This document shows, piece after piece, positions 1 to 8,335 of a stretch of DNA of 64,000 bases (position 1 is the stretch's first letter; each line of letters opens with the position of its first letter). The stretch comes from Marichromatium purpuratum 984 (GTDB lineage: Bacteria; Pseudomonadota; Gammaproteobacteria; Chromatiales; Chromatiaceae). The translations under genes and the position numbers were made by a program. The stretch covers positions 1,289,501 to 1,353,500 of the forward strand of contig NZ_CP007031.1 of the NCBI RefSeq assembly GCF_000224005.2. Direction: 5' to 3'. The notes beneath the pieces were generated by a model. It was not told the DNA's origin, made no database searches, and saw only the letters and a program-made list of their open reading frames with translations.

Positions 1-2862
1 TGAACGGCGACTCATAACCCCTTATAGGGATTCGTAACCCAGTTCAAATCCTATATGCAGGCGTTCGTGGGCGACTCATAACCCCTTATAGGGATTCGTA
101 ACGAGGTCTGCGGGGTGGTGGCCATCGACTCGGGCCAGCTCATAACCCCTTATAGGGATTCGTAACGAGCGCCGGCACACCGAAAGAGGGCGCGGAGATC
201 TCCTCATAACCCCTTATAGGGATTCGTAACGTCGTTGGAGCGGGCGCAGGACCGGTACTTCGCTGCCTCATAACCCCTTATAGGGATTCGTAACGGTCGG
301 GCGGGCCTTCCAGACCACCAGCGACTTCCCCTCATAACCCCTTATAGGGATTCGTAACATATTTCGCCGCGTCGCCAGATGCAGCCGCGCGAGGTCTCAT
401 AACCCCTTATAGGGATTCGTAACCACAACAAAAAAGCGGAATCTGACACTATGGAAAATCTCATAACCCCTTATAGGGATTCGTAACTCGGTGTTTCCGT
501 TGGCGATGCTGCAGCCCTGCATCTCATAACCCCTTATAGGGATTCGTAACCTGCGGCGGGTTTGTCAAGAGCAATGAGCCCGGTCTCTCATAACCCCTTA
601 TAGGGATTCGTAACCCTGGCCATCGCCGCCTATGTGCTCGAGCACGGTCTCTCATAACCCCTTATAGGGATTCGTAACTTCGGATGAGACGCCATGAGTG
701 CGTTTGTCGGCGGCCTCATAACCCCTTATAGGGATTCGTAACGGATGAGGACGTGGATCTGGACCTGATCGGGTATCTCTCATAACCCCTTATAGGGATT
801 CGTAACTGGCCTCCAACACGGCCGCGAGATCACCATCTCGGTCTCATAACCCCTTATAGGGATTCGTAACGGCCTTGAAGAGATCCTTGATGACCGCGGC
901 AATCGCCTCATAACCCCTTATAGGGATTCGTAACCTATCTCGAGTTGCAGGACCGGCCCGACATCGCCGGCTCATAACCCCTTATAGGGATTCGTAACGT
1001 GACGGGGCCGCTTGGGTCAAGCCTCGGCGCGTGGCTCATAACCCCTTATAGGGATTCGTAACGGACGTCGCATTGCGTTCTCTGTGCCCGCCGTGGCTCT
1101 CATAACCCCTTATAGGGATTCGTAACTACCAACAAAGCGGCGTGAGCCGCAACTACTTATTGACTCATAACCCCTTATAGGGATTCGTAACCCGTCTCGC
1201 CCTTGTGCAGCAGATTGATGATGTACTCTCATAACCCCTTATAGGGATTCGTAACGAGTGGGAGATCGATGCTCAGTTGGCGTCTGAGTGTCTCATAACC
1301 CCTTATAGGGATTCGTAACCCGACCCCGGGCGCGCTGCTCCTCACGAGTGCCCTGCTCATAACCCCTTATAGGGATTCGTAACTCGGCGGCCGAGTCGGC
1401 GCGGGCTTCGGGCGCGTGCGTCATTCTCATAACCCCTTATAGGGATTCGTAACACCCGTGCCGCTGACCGCCAGCGCCGAGGCGCCGGTCTCATAACCCC
1501 TTATAGGGATTCGTAACCGGGTGACATCGGCCCGCACATGGAGCGGATCCATTCTCATAACCCCTTATAGGGATTCGTAACCCGTGGAGGGCAATCCGGC
1601 GGCTATCTGTCGCGCTGCTCATAACCCCTTATAGGGATTCGTAACGGGCCGCATTGTGACAGGGCAATGCGGATCTGGTCACTCATAACCCCTTATAGGG
1701 ATTCGTAACCCGAGCCTGAGCCACCCAAGGCGCCGCGCATGGAGTCTCATAACCCCTTATAGGGATTCGTAACCCTACGTGATTTGTGTGTCGCAACTCA
1801 AATCCTAGGCTCATAACCCCTTATAGGGATTCGTAACCGATGCAGATGATCGCTTTGCCCGCTACGCTGAGCGCTCATAACCCCTTATAGGGATTCGTAA
1901 CTGCGAGCATGTTTTGCTCCTCGGCTATGCCGGTGGCCTCATAACCCCTTATAGGGATTCGTAACCCGCCGCGGCGTTGCAACCGCGCGGCGGTCCGCCG
2001 GCTCATAACCCCTTATAGGGATTCGTAACCCGCCGCGGCGTTGCAACCGCGCGGCGGTCCGCCGGCTCATAACCCCTTATAGGGATTCGTAACCCGCCGC
2101 GGCGTTGCAACCGCGCGGCGGTCCGCCGGCTCATAACCCCTTATAGGGATTCGTAACATCAGTGCCGCCGGAGCTACCGCCGGTATCGCCGCCCTCATAA
2201 CCCCTTATAGGGATTCGTAACGCCATCTCCACCGGTACCATCACCGGATCCATCACCCTCATAACCCCTTATAGGGATTCGTAACATGCTGGGCCATGGC
2301 GCGGCTGAACTCGGACTTGGCCTCATAACCCCTTATAGGGATTCGTAACCGGCGGGGGGCGGTGTTTCTACGTGATGCCCCAAGGGCTCATAACCCCTTA
2401 TAGGGATTCGTAACGATTAGCGGGAGGGCGTCGAAGAATTCGCTGATGCTCTCATAACCCCTTATAGGGATTCGTAACTGTACTAATTCGCCATTGCCTC
2501 CGCCTATTTCCTCTCTCATAACCCCTTATAGGGATTCGTAACGTCGTGCTCGACGAGCTGTGGCGCTACTGGCCCAGTCTCATAACCCCTTATAGGGATT
2601 CGTAACCTGGAGACCGAGCGCCGCCGGGCCAAGTCGACGGTCTCATAACCCCTTATAGGGATTCGTAACGCCGCGCTATCTGCGCGATCTCAGCGACGCC
2701 GACTCCTCATAACCCCTTATAGGGATTCGTAACTTGCCGCATTCGCGGGGATCTGCGCGAACACTTCGAACTCATAACCCCTTATAGGGATTCGTAACCA
2801 ACGGCCCCCAGCAGGCTTAAGCCTTGACGCGGATCTCATAACCCCTTATAGGGATTCGTAAC
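1..2862 (-). CRISPR. CRISPR array, 45 repeats, type I-D associated, truncated by window start
   Basis: Forty-five copies of a 28-bp repeat that on the plus strand begins CTCATAACCCC and ends GGGATTCGTAAC. The first full copy is at 11-38 and the last at 2835-2862. Every copy I read was identical. Spacers are mostly 36 nt (period 64), some 35 or 37, and one is 42 nt (1384-1425). Bases 1-10 are the end of another spacer, so the array continues to the left. The cas operon reads towards the array and cas2 lies next to its right end, so I infer that the leader is on the right and transcription runs on the minus strand, giving a repeat RNA that starts GUUACGAAUCCC and ends GGGGUUAUGAG. Its centre can form a 7-bp stem (AAUCCCU/AGGGGUU, one G-U pair) with an AUA loop. 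Three consecutive spacers (1966-2001, 2030-2065, 2094-2129) are identical. Confidence 0.98.
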
Positions 2863-2986
2863 CCTCGATTTTGATGTGTTTCCTCTAGTGTTGAATGATG
2901 CTTGTGTTGACTTTCTTTGTGTGGAGGCTGATGGCCGTGCGTCGGAGTCTGTAGTTGGAGACTTCACAGGCGATAGACGTCTGGGG
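2863..2986 (-). promoter_or_regulatory. Putative CRISPR leader
   Basis: This 124-bp stretch between the last repeat and the cas2 stop codon is more AT-rich than the flanking genes (the part next to the array is T-rich on the plus strand, A-rich in the transcribed direction). Its position between cas2 and the array is that of a leader carrying the array promoter and spacer-acquisition signals. No clear -35/-10 pair was identified, so the role rests on position. Confidence 0.6.
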
Positions 2987-3289
2987 CTACAAGACGCCGT
3001 AATCGGTCTTGTGTCTGGTGTCCGCTTTACGACTGACTGCTCCTTTGCCGGATTTTGCCTTGATCAAGTGGGTGACCTCTACATTCTTGCGGTTTTCTGC
3101 TGTGATTTCGGTGATTCTATCCTCTGGGAGCATGGCCGCGCTCAGCTCTTGGCGCAAGCGCAAGGCTTCCGCTTCGGTCATGTTTCCAGAGAAAACAGAA
3201 TATTGTTCGTGGTTGAGATAGCGCTTCAGGATTTTTCTGAAAATTCTGGTCCGTTTCGCTTCGACGTCATACGTGACGAGCATGAACAT
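2987..3289 (-). CDS. cas2: CRISPR-associated endonuclease Cas2
   Basis: A 100-residue protein, typical Cas2 length. It starts with a ferredoxin-like beta strand MFMLVTYDV containing the conserved Asp8 of the family. Cas2 dimers join two Cas1 dimers to form the integrase that inserts new spacers. It is the last gene of the minus-strand cas operon, 2 bp after the cas1 stop and next to the leader-proximal end of the array. The lysine-rich C-terminal tail is unremarkable. No other family fits this length, motif and position. Confidence 0.95.
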   Translation of the reverse strand: MFMLVTYDVEAKRTRIFRKILKRYLNHEQYSVFSGNMTEAEALRLRQELSAAMLPEDRITEITAENRKNVEVTHLIKAKSGKGAVSRKADTRHKTDYGVL

Positions 3290-3291
3290 GA

Positions 3292-4260
3292 TTAAGCCCG
3301 CCGCTTGAATGATTCATACTCGGAAACCTCGAGGACCTGTCGTTCGAGTCCAAGTGCTTCACGATAGATCCACTGCCTGAAGCTGTGCCCGGAGTATTGC
3401 TCTTCAAGGCGTTGTGCGAACAGTTCGCTGACATGGCGACGCCCAGTCTCCGTCAGCAGGCAGACTCCCTGGTTGATGGAGAACCAGTTGTCGCCGAGCA
3501 TCTTGCGGCGTGCCATGCGGAAGATGAGCATATCGGCAAGCACTGGCTTGAAGGGTTCGGAAAGGTCCAGGCTCAGTGACGCGCGTCCGTGGCCTGGAGC
3601 GTGCAGTACGCTGAAGGTCTCCTCGAGATGGGTCTTGCTTGTCTCGTGCCGGGTGACGGTATAAGTGAGCTGATTGAGGAAGGAGATCAGGCAGTTGACC
3701 GGATTGTTCGGCGGCCGTCTTACCCGCGGCGTGAAGTCCAGCGCCGGATCGATGTGTCGCCAGCCGCTGTAGTACAGCTCGTGCAGGTTGCCCTCGATTC
3801 CCATCAAGGTGGGGCTGCTGTCGGCCGTGCCGATCTTGTCCATCAGACGTTGCATCTTGGTGATGATGTCACCCAGCGCCTTAATTCCTCGGTAGTGGTA
3901 GTAGCGCAGATTGGCGAGCATGTTGTGAGCCGCGCCGCGAACGACCTCCCGAGCAACGGCAATACGTTTTCGCTCGTCCAGTAACAGCTCTGCCTGCTTG
4001 AGCTTGACCATGCCCGCTGGGTTGCGGTCGAGTGGTTCGAAGCTGCCCTTGCAGTAACCGTAGTAGTCGAATACCGATAGACGCACACCGTGCTTGCCGC
4101 ACAGCGTCAACAGGCGACTGTTCAGGCGGCTCTCGCCGAGTAGGACCAGATGCCCGACGGCTTCGATCGGCAGTGAGCGCTTGCGTCCGTCGATCATGAT
4201 CGACAAGGTGTTTTCGTGCTGCCTGAGTGTGGCGTCACGCGTGACGAAGAGCGTTTCCAT
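3292..4260 (-). CDS. cas1: CRISPR-associated endonuclease/integrase Cas1
   Basis: A 322-residue Cas1. The N-terminal beta-rich domain (about 1-85) is followed by the helical catalytic domain. The metal-binding residues are visible: Glu156 in MGIEGNLHELYY, His220 in VLHAPGHGR and Glu235 in LDLSEPFKP, with Asp243 nearby. The integrase inserts spacers at the leader-repeat junction. The ATG overlaps the cas4 stop (ATGA), which indicates translational coupling. A Cas4 upstream suggests that prespacers are trimmed and selected for a PAM before integration, as in other Cas4-containing systems. The gene looks intact. Confidence 0.97.
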   Translation of the reverse strand: METLFVTRDATLRQHENTLSIMIDGRKRSLPIEAVGHLVLLGESRLNSRLLTLCGKHGVRLSVFDYYGYCKGSFEPLDRNPAGMVKLKQAELLLDERKRIAVAREVVRGAAHNMLANLRYYHYRGIKALGDIITKMQRLMDKIGTADSSPTLMGIEGNLHELYYSGWRHIDPALDFTPRVRRPPNNPVNCLISFLNQLTYTVTRHETSKTHLEETFSVLHAPGHGRASLSLDLSEPFKPVLADMLIFRMARRKMLGDNWFSINQGVCLLTETGRRHVSELFAQRLEEQYSGHSFRQWIYREALGLERQVLEVSEYESFKRRA

Positions 4261-4808
4261 CAGTCATACCCGCAGAAAGGCGCCAATGAACAACTGGCGC
4301 ACAGGCCGATTTTCGATGTCTCGGGAACCTGCTCCGACTGGCTGAGCCGTTCGAGGGCGAGGCTGTCGTGCCAGAGCCCATCGAGCAGGGCTGAGTCGAG
4401 CGCGACTTCACGCCAGCGTCGGTTTGTCAGCACCTGTACCCGTGCCGTCCAGGCGCGCCCCGTGGCGATGGAGAGCATGACTGCGTAGTAGCCGACCTGG
4501 CGGTCGACGGCGATTTGGGCTCCACCGGTTCCCTTGTTCTCGAACACGATGGCCTGCTCCCAGTCCAGCCGATCCGGGGCCAGACCGAACAGGCCGATCG
4601 TCGAGCGGTCGCGTTTGTAACGGGTTTCCTGATGTGCCAGCCCGGTTGCGACGCGACAGTTCCACTGGGCGAAGTTGATCCGGTGCAGGTACATCCAGGC
4701 TCGCCGCCGACACAGGTTGATGTGCTGGAAGTGCAGTCCGTGCAGGTTCAATCGGTCGACACGCTCAGAGAACGCCGCTGACTGCGTCCAGTGAAATCTC
4801 GGGGTCAT
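4260..4808 (-). CDS. cas4: CRISPR-associated exonuclease Cas4
   Basis: A 182-residue Cas4, RecB-family nuclease with an iron-sulfur cluster. The four expected cysteines are present: Cys33 in HINLCRRRAW, and Cys170, Cys173 and Cys179 in LCASCSLAPFCGYD at the C terminus. Nuclease residues include Glu90 and Lys92 (VFENKG), followed by a QVGYYAVM segment matching the family's Q-x3-Y motif. Cas4 processes the ends of prespacers and helps to select PAM-containing ones. The proposed start lies inside the 3' end of cas3 (44-bp overlap). A slightly later start is possible but would shorten the N-terminal strand before Cys33. Confidence 0.93.
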   Translation of the reverse strand: MTPRFHWTQSAAFSERVDRLNLHGLHFQHINLCRRRAWMYLHRINFAQWNCRVATGLAHQETRYKRDRSTIGLFGLAPDRLDWEQAIVFENKGTGGAQIAVDRQVGYYAVMLSIATGRAWTARVQVLTNRRWREVALDSALLDGLWHDSLALERLSQSEQVPETSKIGLCASCSLAPFCGYD

Positions 4809-6720
4809 GTCCGGGTACCAGTCCGGTTAGGCGAACAAGCTTCTGCACGGCCTCCAGTGCCTGGGGGTGATCCTCCCAGTCGAATTCATAAGGGTCGATG
4901 TCTTCCAGCTCGTCACACCAGCGATTGACCAGGCGCTCATCGCAGGGCAACCTCAGGGTTCGCGTGGTGTGAGGGAAGTGGCAGATCCAGTCGCGTTTGG
5001 CGTGACGATCCTTGTCCTCGCGCCAGTAGTCGTCGAGGCCGCCCTGGATGTGGATTTCGTCGCCCGTCTCGATGCCGCGCTCGAATACCTCCGTTTCCCG
5101 TTGCAGCCAGACTCTGGGATAGTCGTATGCCTCGCCGGTGTCGCTGACCACTCGGATCTTCGGCTCGATCGTGCGTAGATCGAATGCCTGGGCATGGAAC
5201 AGCTTCAGCCAGTGGTTGACCTGCTCGGTCAGACCCGGTTCGTCGGCCAGTTGACGGACCCTCTGCTCCAGCCGGTAGAACGCGCCTGCGCCCTTGGGTT
5301 GGTGGGCGAGCAGGTGGCCTCGGCGGGGCTGACGGTTGCTTGCGTGCTCCAGCAGCACTGACCAATAAAGCGCGGTACACCACTTCGCCTGACTGGATAG
5401 CTGGCCGAAGGTGCTGGCGGTATTGTGAGGCGAGAACTCGGCCTGCACGGATCGGCTGAGCACTTGGGTCAGTGCCGCGATCGTGCTTCGCTCACCGGGC
5501 CGCTCTCGGACCCAGTCCACGACGGCTCGCAGCCAGGGTTTTCGCTGCTCTTCGATCCGCACAATGACGCGACCGTTCGCGCCGCGCCTGGCTGCGCGGC
5601 CGTAGCGTTGCAGGAAGCTCATTGCCTCGAAGCCCGGCTCCATGAGCATGAAATCGGCATTGCGGAAGGTCACGCCCATCTCGACGCTGGCGGTTGCCAG
5701 GATCAGGTCATAGGCGAGCGGGTCGCGTTGACGACCGATCGCGAATCCTCCTTGATGTCGGCCCTTGGCGGTGCTGTCACGCACACTGTTGATCACCAGC
5801 ACCCGGGCGGGGTCGATTCCGGCCTCGGGCAGCTTGCGTGACAGCGCCGGGAGGTCCTTCTCCAGGTCGACCAGACGGTTGTAGACGATGACGACCTGAC
5901 GGCCCGCTGCCAGTTCCTCGACCACCTCGTTCAGGTGGTCGAGGACCAGGTCGTAAAGGCTTGGGGAATCGACCAGCGAGAGGCGCACGTCGCCGTGGAG
6001 CGGGCGGCCGTCCGGGACGATCCGTTCACGCAGCAGGGCGATCGCCTCTTCGGGGATGCCGATATCCACCAGGGTTGGTTTCAGGTCCAGTGGTGTCGCC
6101 GAGAGGAAGCTGATTCGCGACACCCCGAACCCTACCCGGTTGTCGAGTTGAACCGTGGCAAGGCGGGCGAACAGGGCCGCCAGACCGAATCCACGCGCCT
6201 CGATCGAGTGGAATTCGTCGAAGACGATGTGATCGAACTGCTCCAGCATGTCGAACACGCCTTCGCCCGCCTGTCCAGCCTCCACCCGGCGGCGGATCAG
6301 CAGGCCGCTGACGACCTCGGGGGTAGCGACGATCATGCCGCCATCGAAGCTGCCCAGGTCCGTCATCTGGAGCAGCCGAACCCCGTTGATGCTGGCCACG
6401 CCCTGGCTTCTCAAGACCGCCGTCTGGTCGCTGCTCCAGATCGCCACGCTTTGTGCGGCCTTCTGTCGGCTCCAACCGGCATCCTGCAGGTCGTTGCTCA
6501 GCCCGTTGGCCAGGTTCTGCGCCAGTCGTCGCGTCGGTACGATGAAGAGGATACGGTGTCCACGATCGCGCAGCGCACGCTGGAAGGCGTAGCTCTTTCC
6601 GGCCCCCGTGGGGGCCTCGGCGATGCGTATCCGTGCCGGGTGCTCGATCAGGTCGCGCTGCAGCGGTGAGAGTCCATCCTCTCCCGCCGCGACGCAGTGC
6701 CTGGCGATGATCACGTCCAT
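4765..6720 (-). CDS. cas3: CRISPR-associated helicase Cas3' (type I-D, no HD domain)
   Basis: A superfamily 2 helicase of 651 residues from the preferred start at 6720; an in-frame start at 6759 would add 13 residues read inside csc1. Visible motifs: Walker A TGAGKS (about 38-43), DEFH box (168-171), motif III SATP (207-210) and motif VI QRYGRAARRG (371-380). There is no N-terminal HD nuclease domain. In type I-D systems the HD nuclease sits in Cas10d instead, which agrees with the neighbouring gene. The protein would unwind target DNA bound by Cascade. It overlaps csc1 by 10 bp and cas4 by 44 bp, so it is translationally coupled. Its position between csc1 and cas4, not at the head of the operon, is unusual for I-D. 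Confidence 0.92.
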   Translation of the reverse strand: MDVIIARHCVAAGEDGLSPLQRDLIEHPARIRIAEAPTGAGKSYAFQRALRDRGHRILFIVPTRRLAQNLANGLSNDLQDAGWSRQKAAQSVAIWSSDQTAVLRSQGVASINGVRLLQMTDLGSFDGGMIVATPEVVSGLLIRRRVEAGQAGEGVFDMLEQFDHIVFDEFHSIEARGFGLAALFARLATVQLDNRVGFGVSRISFLSATPLDLKPTLVDIGIPEEAIALLRERIVPDGRPLHGDVRLSLVDSPSLYDLVLDHLNEVVEELAAGRQVVIVYNRLVDLEKDLPALSRKLPEAGIDPARVLVINSVRDSTAKGRHQGGFAIGRQRDPLAYDLILATASVEMGVTFRNADFMLMEPGFEAMSFLQRYGRAARRGANGRVIVRIEEQRKPWLRAVVDWVRERPGERSTIAALTQVLSRSVQAEFSPHNTASTFGQLSSQAKWCTALYWSVLLEHASNRQPRRGHLLAHQPKGAGAFYRLEQRVRQLADEPGLTEQVNHWLKLFHAQAFDLRTIEPKIRVVSDTGEAYDYPRVWLQRETEVFERGIETGDEIHIQGGLDDYWREDKDRHAKRDWICHFPHTTRTLRLPCDERLVNRWCDELEDIDPYEFDWEDHPQALEAVQKLVRLTGLVPGHDPEISLDAVSGVL

Positions 6721-7340
6721 CGGGCGACCTCCTCTCCGGCCTGGGTGAGCGGCATCCATGCCGTGAGCTGCAAGCCGTAGAGCAGGAAGCGCTCGACTGC
6801 CAGCTCACGCCCGAACAGTGCCGCTGTCGCGGCGTTGAGCCGGACCTGCTCGATGCTGTCGTCGCGGGTGAGTTTCAGCATGCCGTTGCGATGCAGACCG
6901 ATCCTGATGACGAGCGATGTCTGGCCTGTTTCCGCGAAGGGATCGATGCCGAAGAGCGCGCCGCGGAAGACGGCCCCCGGGGGCACCTCTTGGGTCGTCC
7001 AGAATTGCTTCAGGTTGCCCTTATAGGTGACATCGCGGAGCTTTTTCTGATAACCGCTTTCCTCCTCCAGGTTGAGTCGGCGCGCCAGCGGCGGCAGCAA
7101 ACGTGGATCGTCGGCTATCAGCAGCGACGCCCGCCAGGGCATGACGCCCAGGTCACGACGGTAGTCCTTCTCCGGGAGCGCGCCGCTTGCGCGCATCCAA
7201 CCCAGTGTGCCGGCCAGGCCGAACGCCAGCGCGTTGTCGCTGATGAGTTCGGGTAGGGTCGCCGTGCCACCCTGAACCGCCAGCGAGTGATAGGCGAACG
7301 GTGTCAGGGTCTCGGCACGCAGTCCGATGGCCGGGCTCAT
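6711..7340 (-). CDS. csc1: Type I-D Cascade subunit Csc1 (Cas5d)
   Basis: A 209-residue protein whose ATG overlaps the csc2 stop (ATGA), which decides the start over an in-frame upstream ATG at 7451. Residues 28-40 (ELISDNALAFGLA) and the overall layout resemble Csc1, the Cas5-like subunit that caps the 5' end of the crRNA in the I-D Cascade. Its place between csc2 and cas3' supports this. Cas5 proteins diverge strongly and the call relies partly on operon context. I see no catalytic motif, as expected for a non-nuclease Cas5. Confidence 0.82.
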   Translation of the reverse strand: MSPAIGLRAETLTPFAYHSLAVQGGTATLPELISDNALAFGLAGTLGWMRASGALPEKDYRRDLGVMPWRASLLIADDPRLLPPLARRLNLEEESGYQKKLRDVTYKGNLKQFWTTQEVPPGAVFRGALFGIDPFAETGQTSLVIRIGLHRNGMLKLTRDDSIEQVRLNAATAALFGRELAVERFLLYGLQLTAWMPLTQAGEEVARWT

Positions 7341-8320
7341 TTTCCGAACCAACCGTCGAAGAGCTGCGCGATCTCGGTGGCGGCCTCCTTGTATTCGGCC
7401 TCGAGTCGGCCGCCAGGCTGGTTGAAGTCGTCGACGAGCTGCTCGACCCATCCCTGGACCTCCTGTCCTGGGATGACGGTTTGGTGCAGGGGGGCGAGTA
7501 GGTTGTGCAGCCGTGCGGCGGCGGTCTCGACGTCGGTCGTCTCGGCCGGATCGAAGTGCTTGATCAGTTCGTAGGGCGAGGTCTCGGCCTTCTCGAATTT
7601 ATCGGCGTAGATCCCGACGCAATGGGTGCGGATGTTGATGCCGGTCACCGAGGTCTGGCCGCCGTAGCTCCCGGCCATGCCGACCGACAGCAGCAGGTGC
7701 TTGAGTCCGATGGCGGGGAGCATCTTCCCGCGCGTCGAAAGCACCTGGACCATCAGCGATCCGGGGCGGATGAAGTGGCGGCTGAAGAGGTTGTCGGTGT
7801 TCTTGTTGTCCTCTGCGTCCCAGAGGGTGCCATCCTCCATCCCGCGGTTGTGGAAGCTTTCGTCGACACACAGATATTTGGGCCGCAGGCTGAGCCCGTC
7901 GGAGTAGTTCACCGCGGCCCGTACCGGCAGGACCTTGTTGTCGGAGTTTGCCGAGTCGCCGAACACCAGGGTGTTCAGGTCGAAGGACTCGGAGGGCTTG
8001 GCCTTCTTGGGGATCACGGTACGGTTCTGTGGATAGCGCCCACCCGCGCCCATCGCGCGCAGGATCTGTAGTGCGCGCCCCCGTTCCGGGTACTTGAACT
8101 TGTTCGGCACCGCGCGGACGTAGGTCTCGTCGTTGAACTCGATATCGGTGATCTCCTGCTCGGCATTGCGGAAGACCACCGGCGCGATCGCCTCGCGGAT
8201 CAGCACCAGGGAGATGCTCCCGAGGTTCTTGCGTTTCGGGTGCAGATAGGCGCTGTTGTTACCTTGGGTTTTCTCGAGCAGTCCGTTCAGGGGGGCGAGA
8301 TAGTCGTTCAAGCGTTCCAT
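7337..8320 (-). CDS. csc2: Type I-D Cascade backbone subunit Csc2 (Cas7d)
   Basis: A 327-residue protein with the Csc2 layout: an N-terminal segment (LNGLLEKTQGNNSAYLHP), an RRM-like core with a central insertion (PNKFKYPERGRALQILRAMG) and the GLKHLLLSVGMAGSYGGQTS region near residues 207-226. Csc2 is the Cas7 subunit that polymerises along the crRNA spacer and forms the Cascade backbone. A good ribosome-binding site (AGGAG) precedes the ATG. It lies 15 bp after cas10d and overlaps csc1 by 4 bp. The combination with cas10d fixes the subtype as I-D. Confidence 0.9.
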   Translation of the reverse strand: MERLNDYLAPLNGLLEKTQGNNSAYLHPKRKNLGSISLVLIREAIAPVVFRNAEQEITDIEFNDETYVRAVPNKFKYPERGRALQILRAMGAGGRYPQNRTVIPKKAKPSESFDLNTLVFGDSANSDNKVLPVRAAVNYSDGLSLRPKYLCVDESFHNRGMEDGTLWDAEDNKNTDNLFSRHFIRPGSLMVQVLSTRGKMLPAIGLKHLLLSVGMAGSYGGQTSVTGINIRTHCVGIYADKFEKAETSPYELIKHFDPAETTDVETAAARLHNLLAPLHQTVIPGQEVQGWVEQLVDDFNQPGGRLEAEYKEAATEIAQLFDGWFGK

Positions 8321-8335
8321 GGGGTGGCTCCTTGC

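Noticed and set aside
2876-3295. 139-codon plus-strand frame over cas2 and the leader
   Set aside because: It lies antisense to cas2, matches no family, and cas2 has its motif and operon position.
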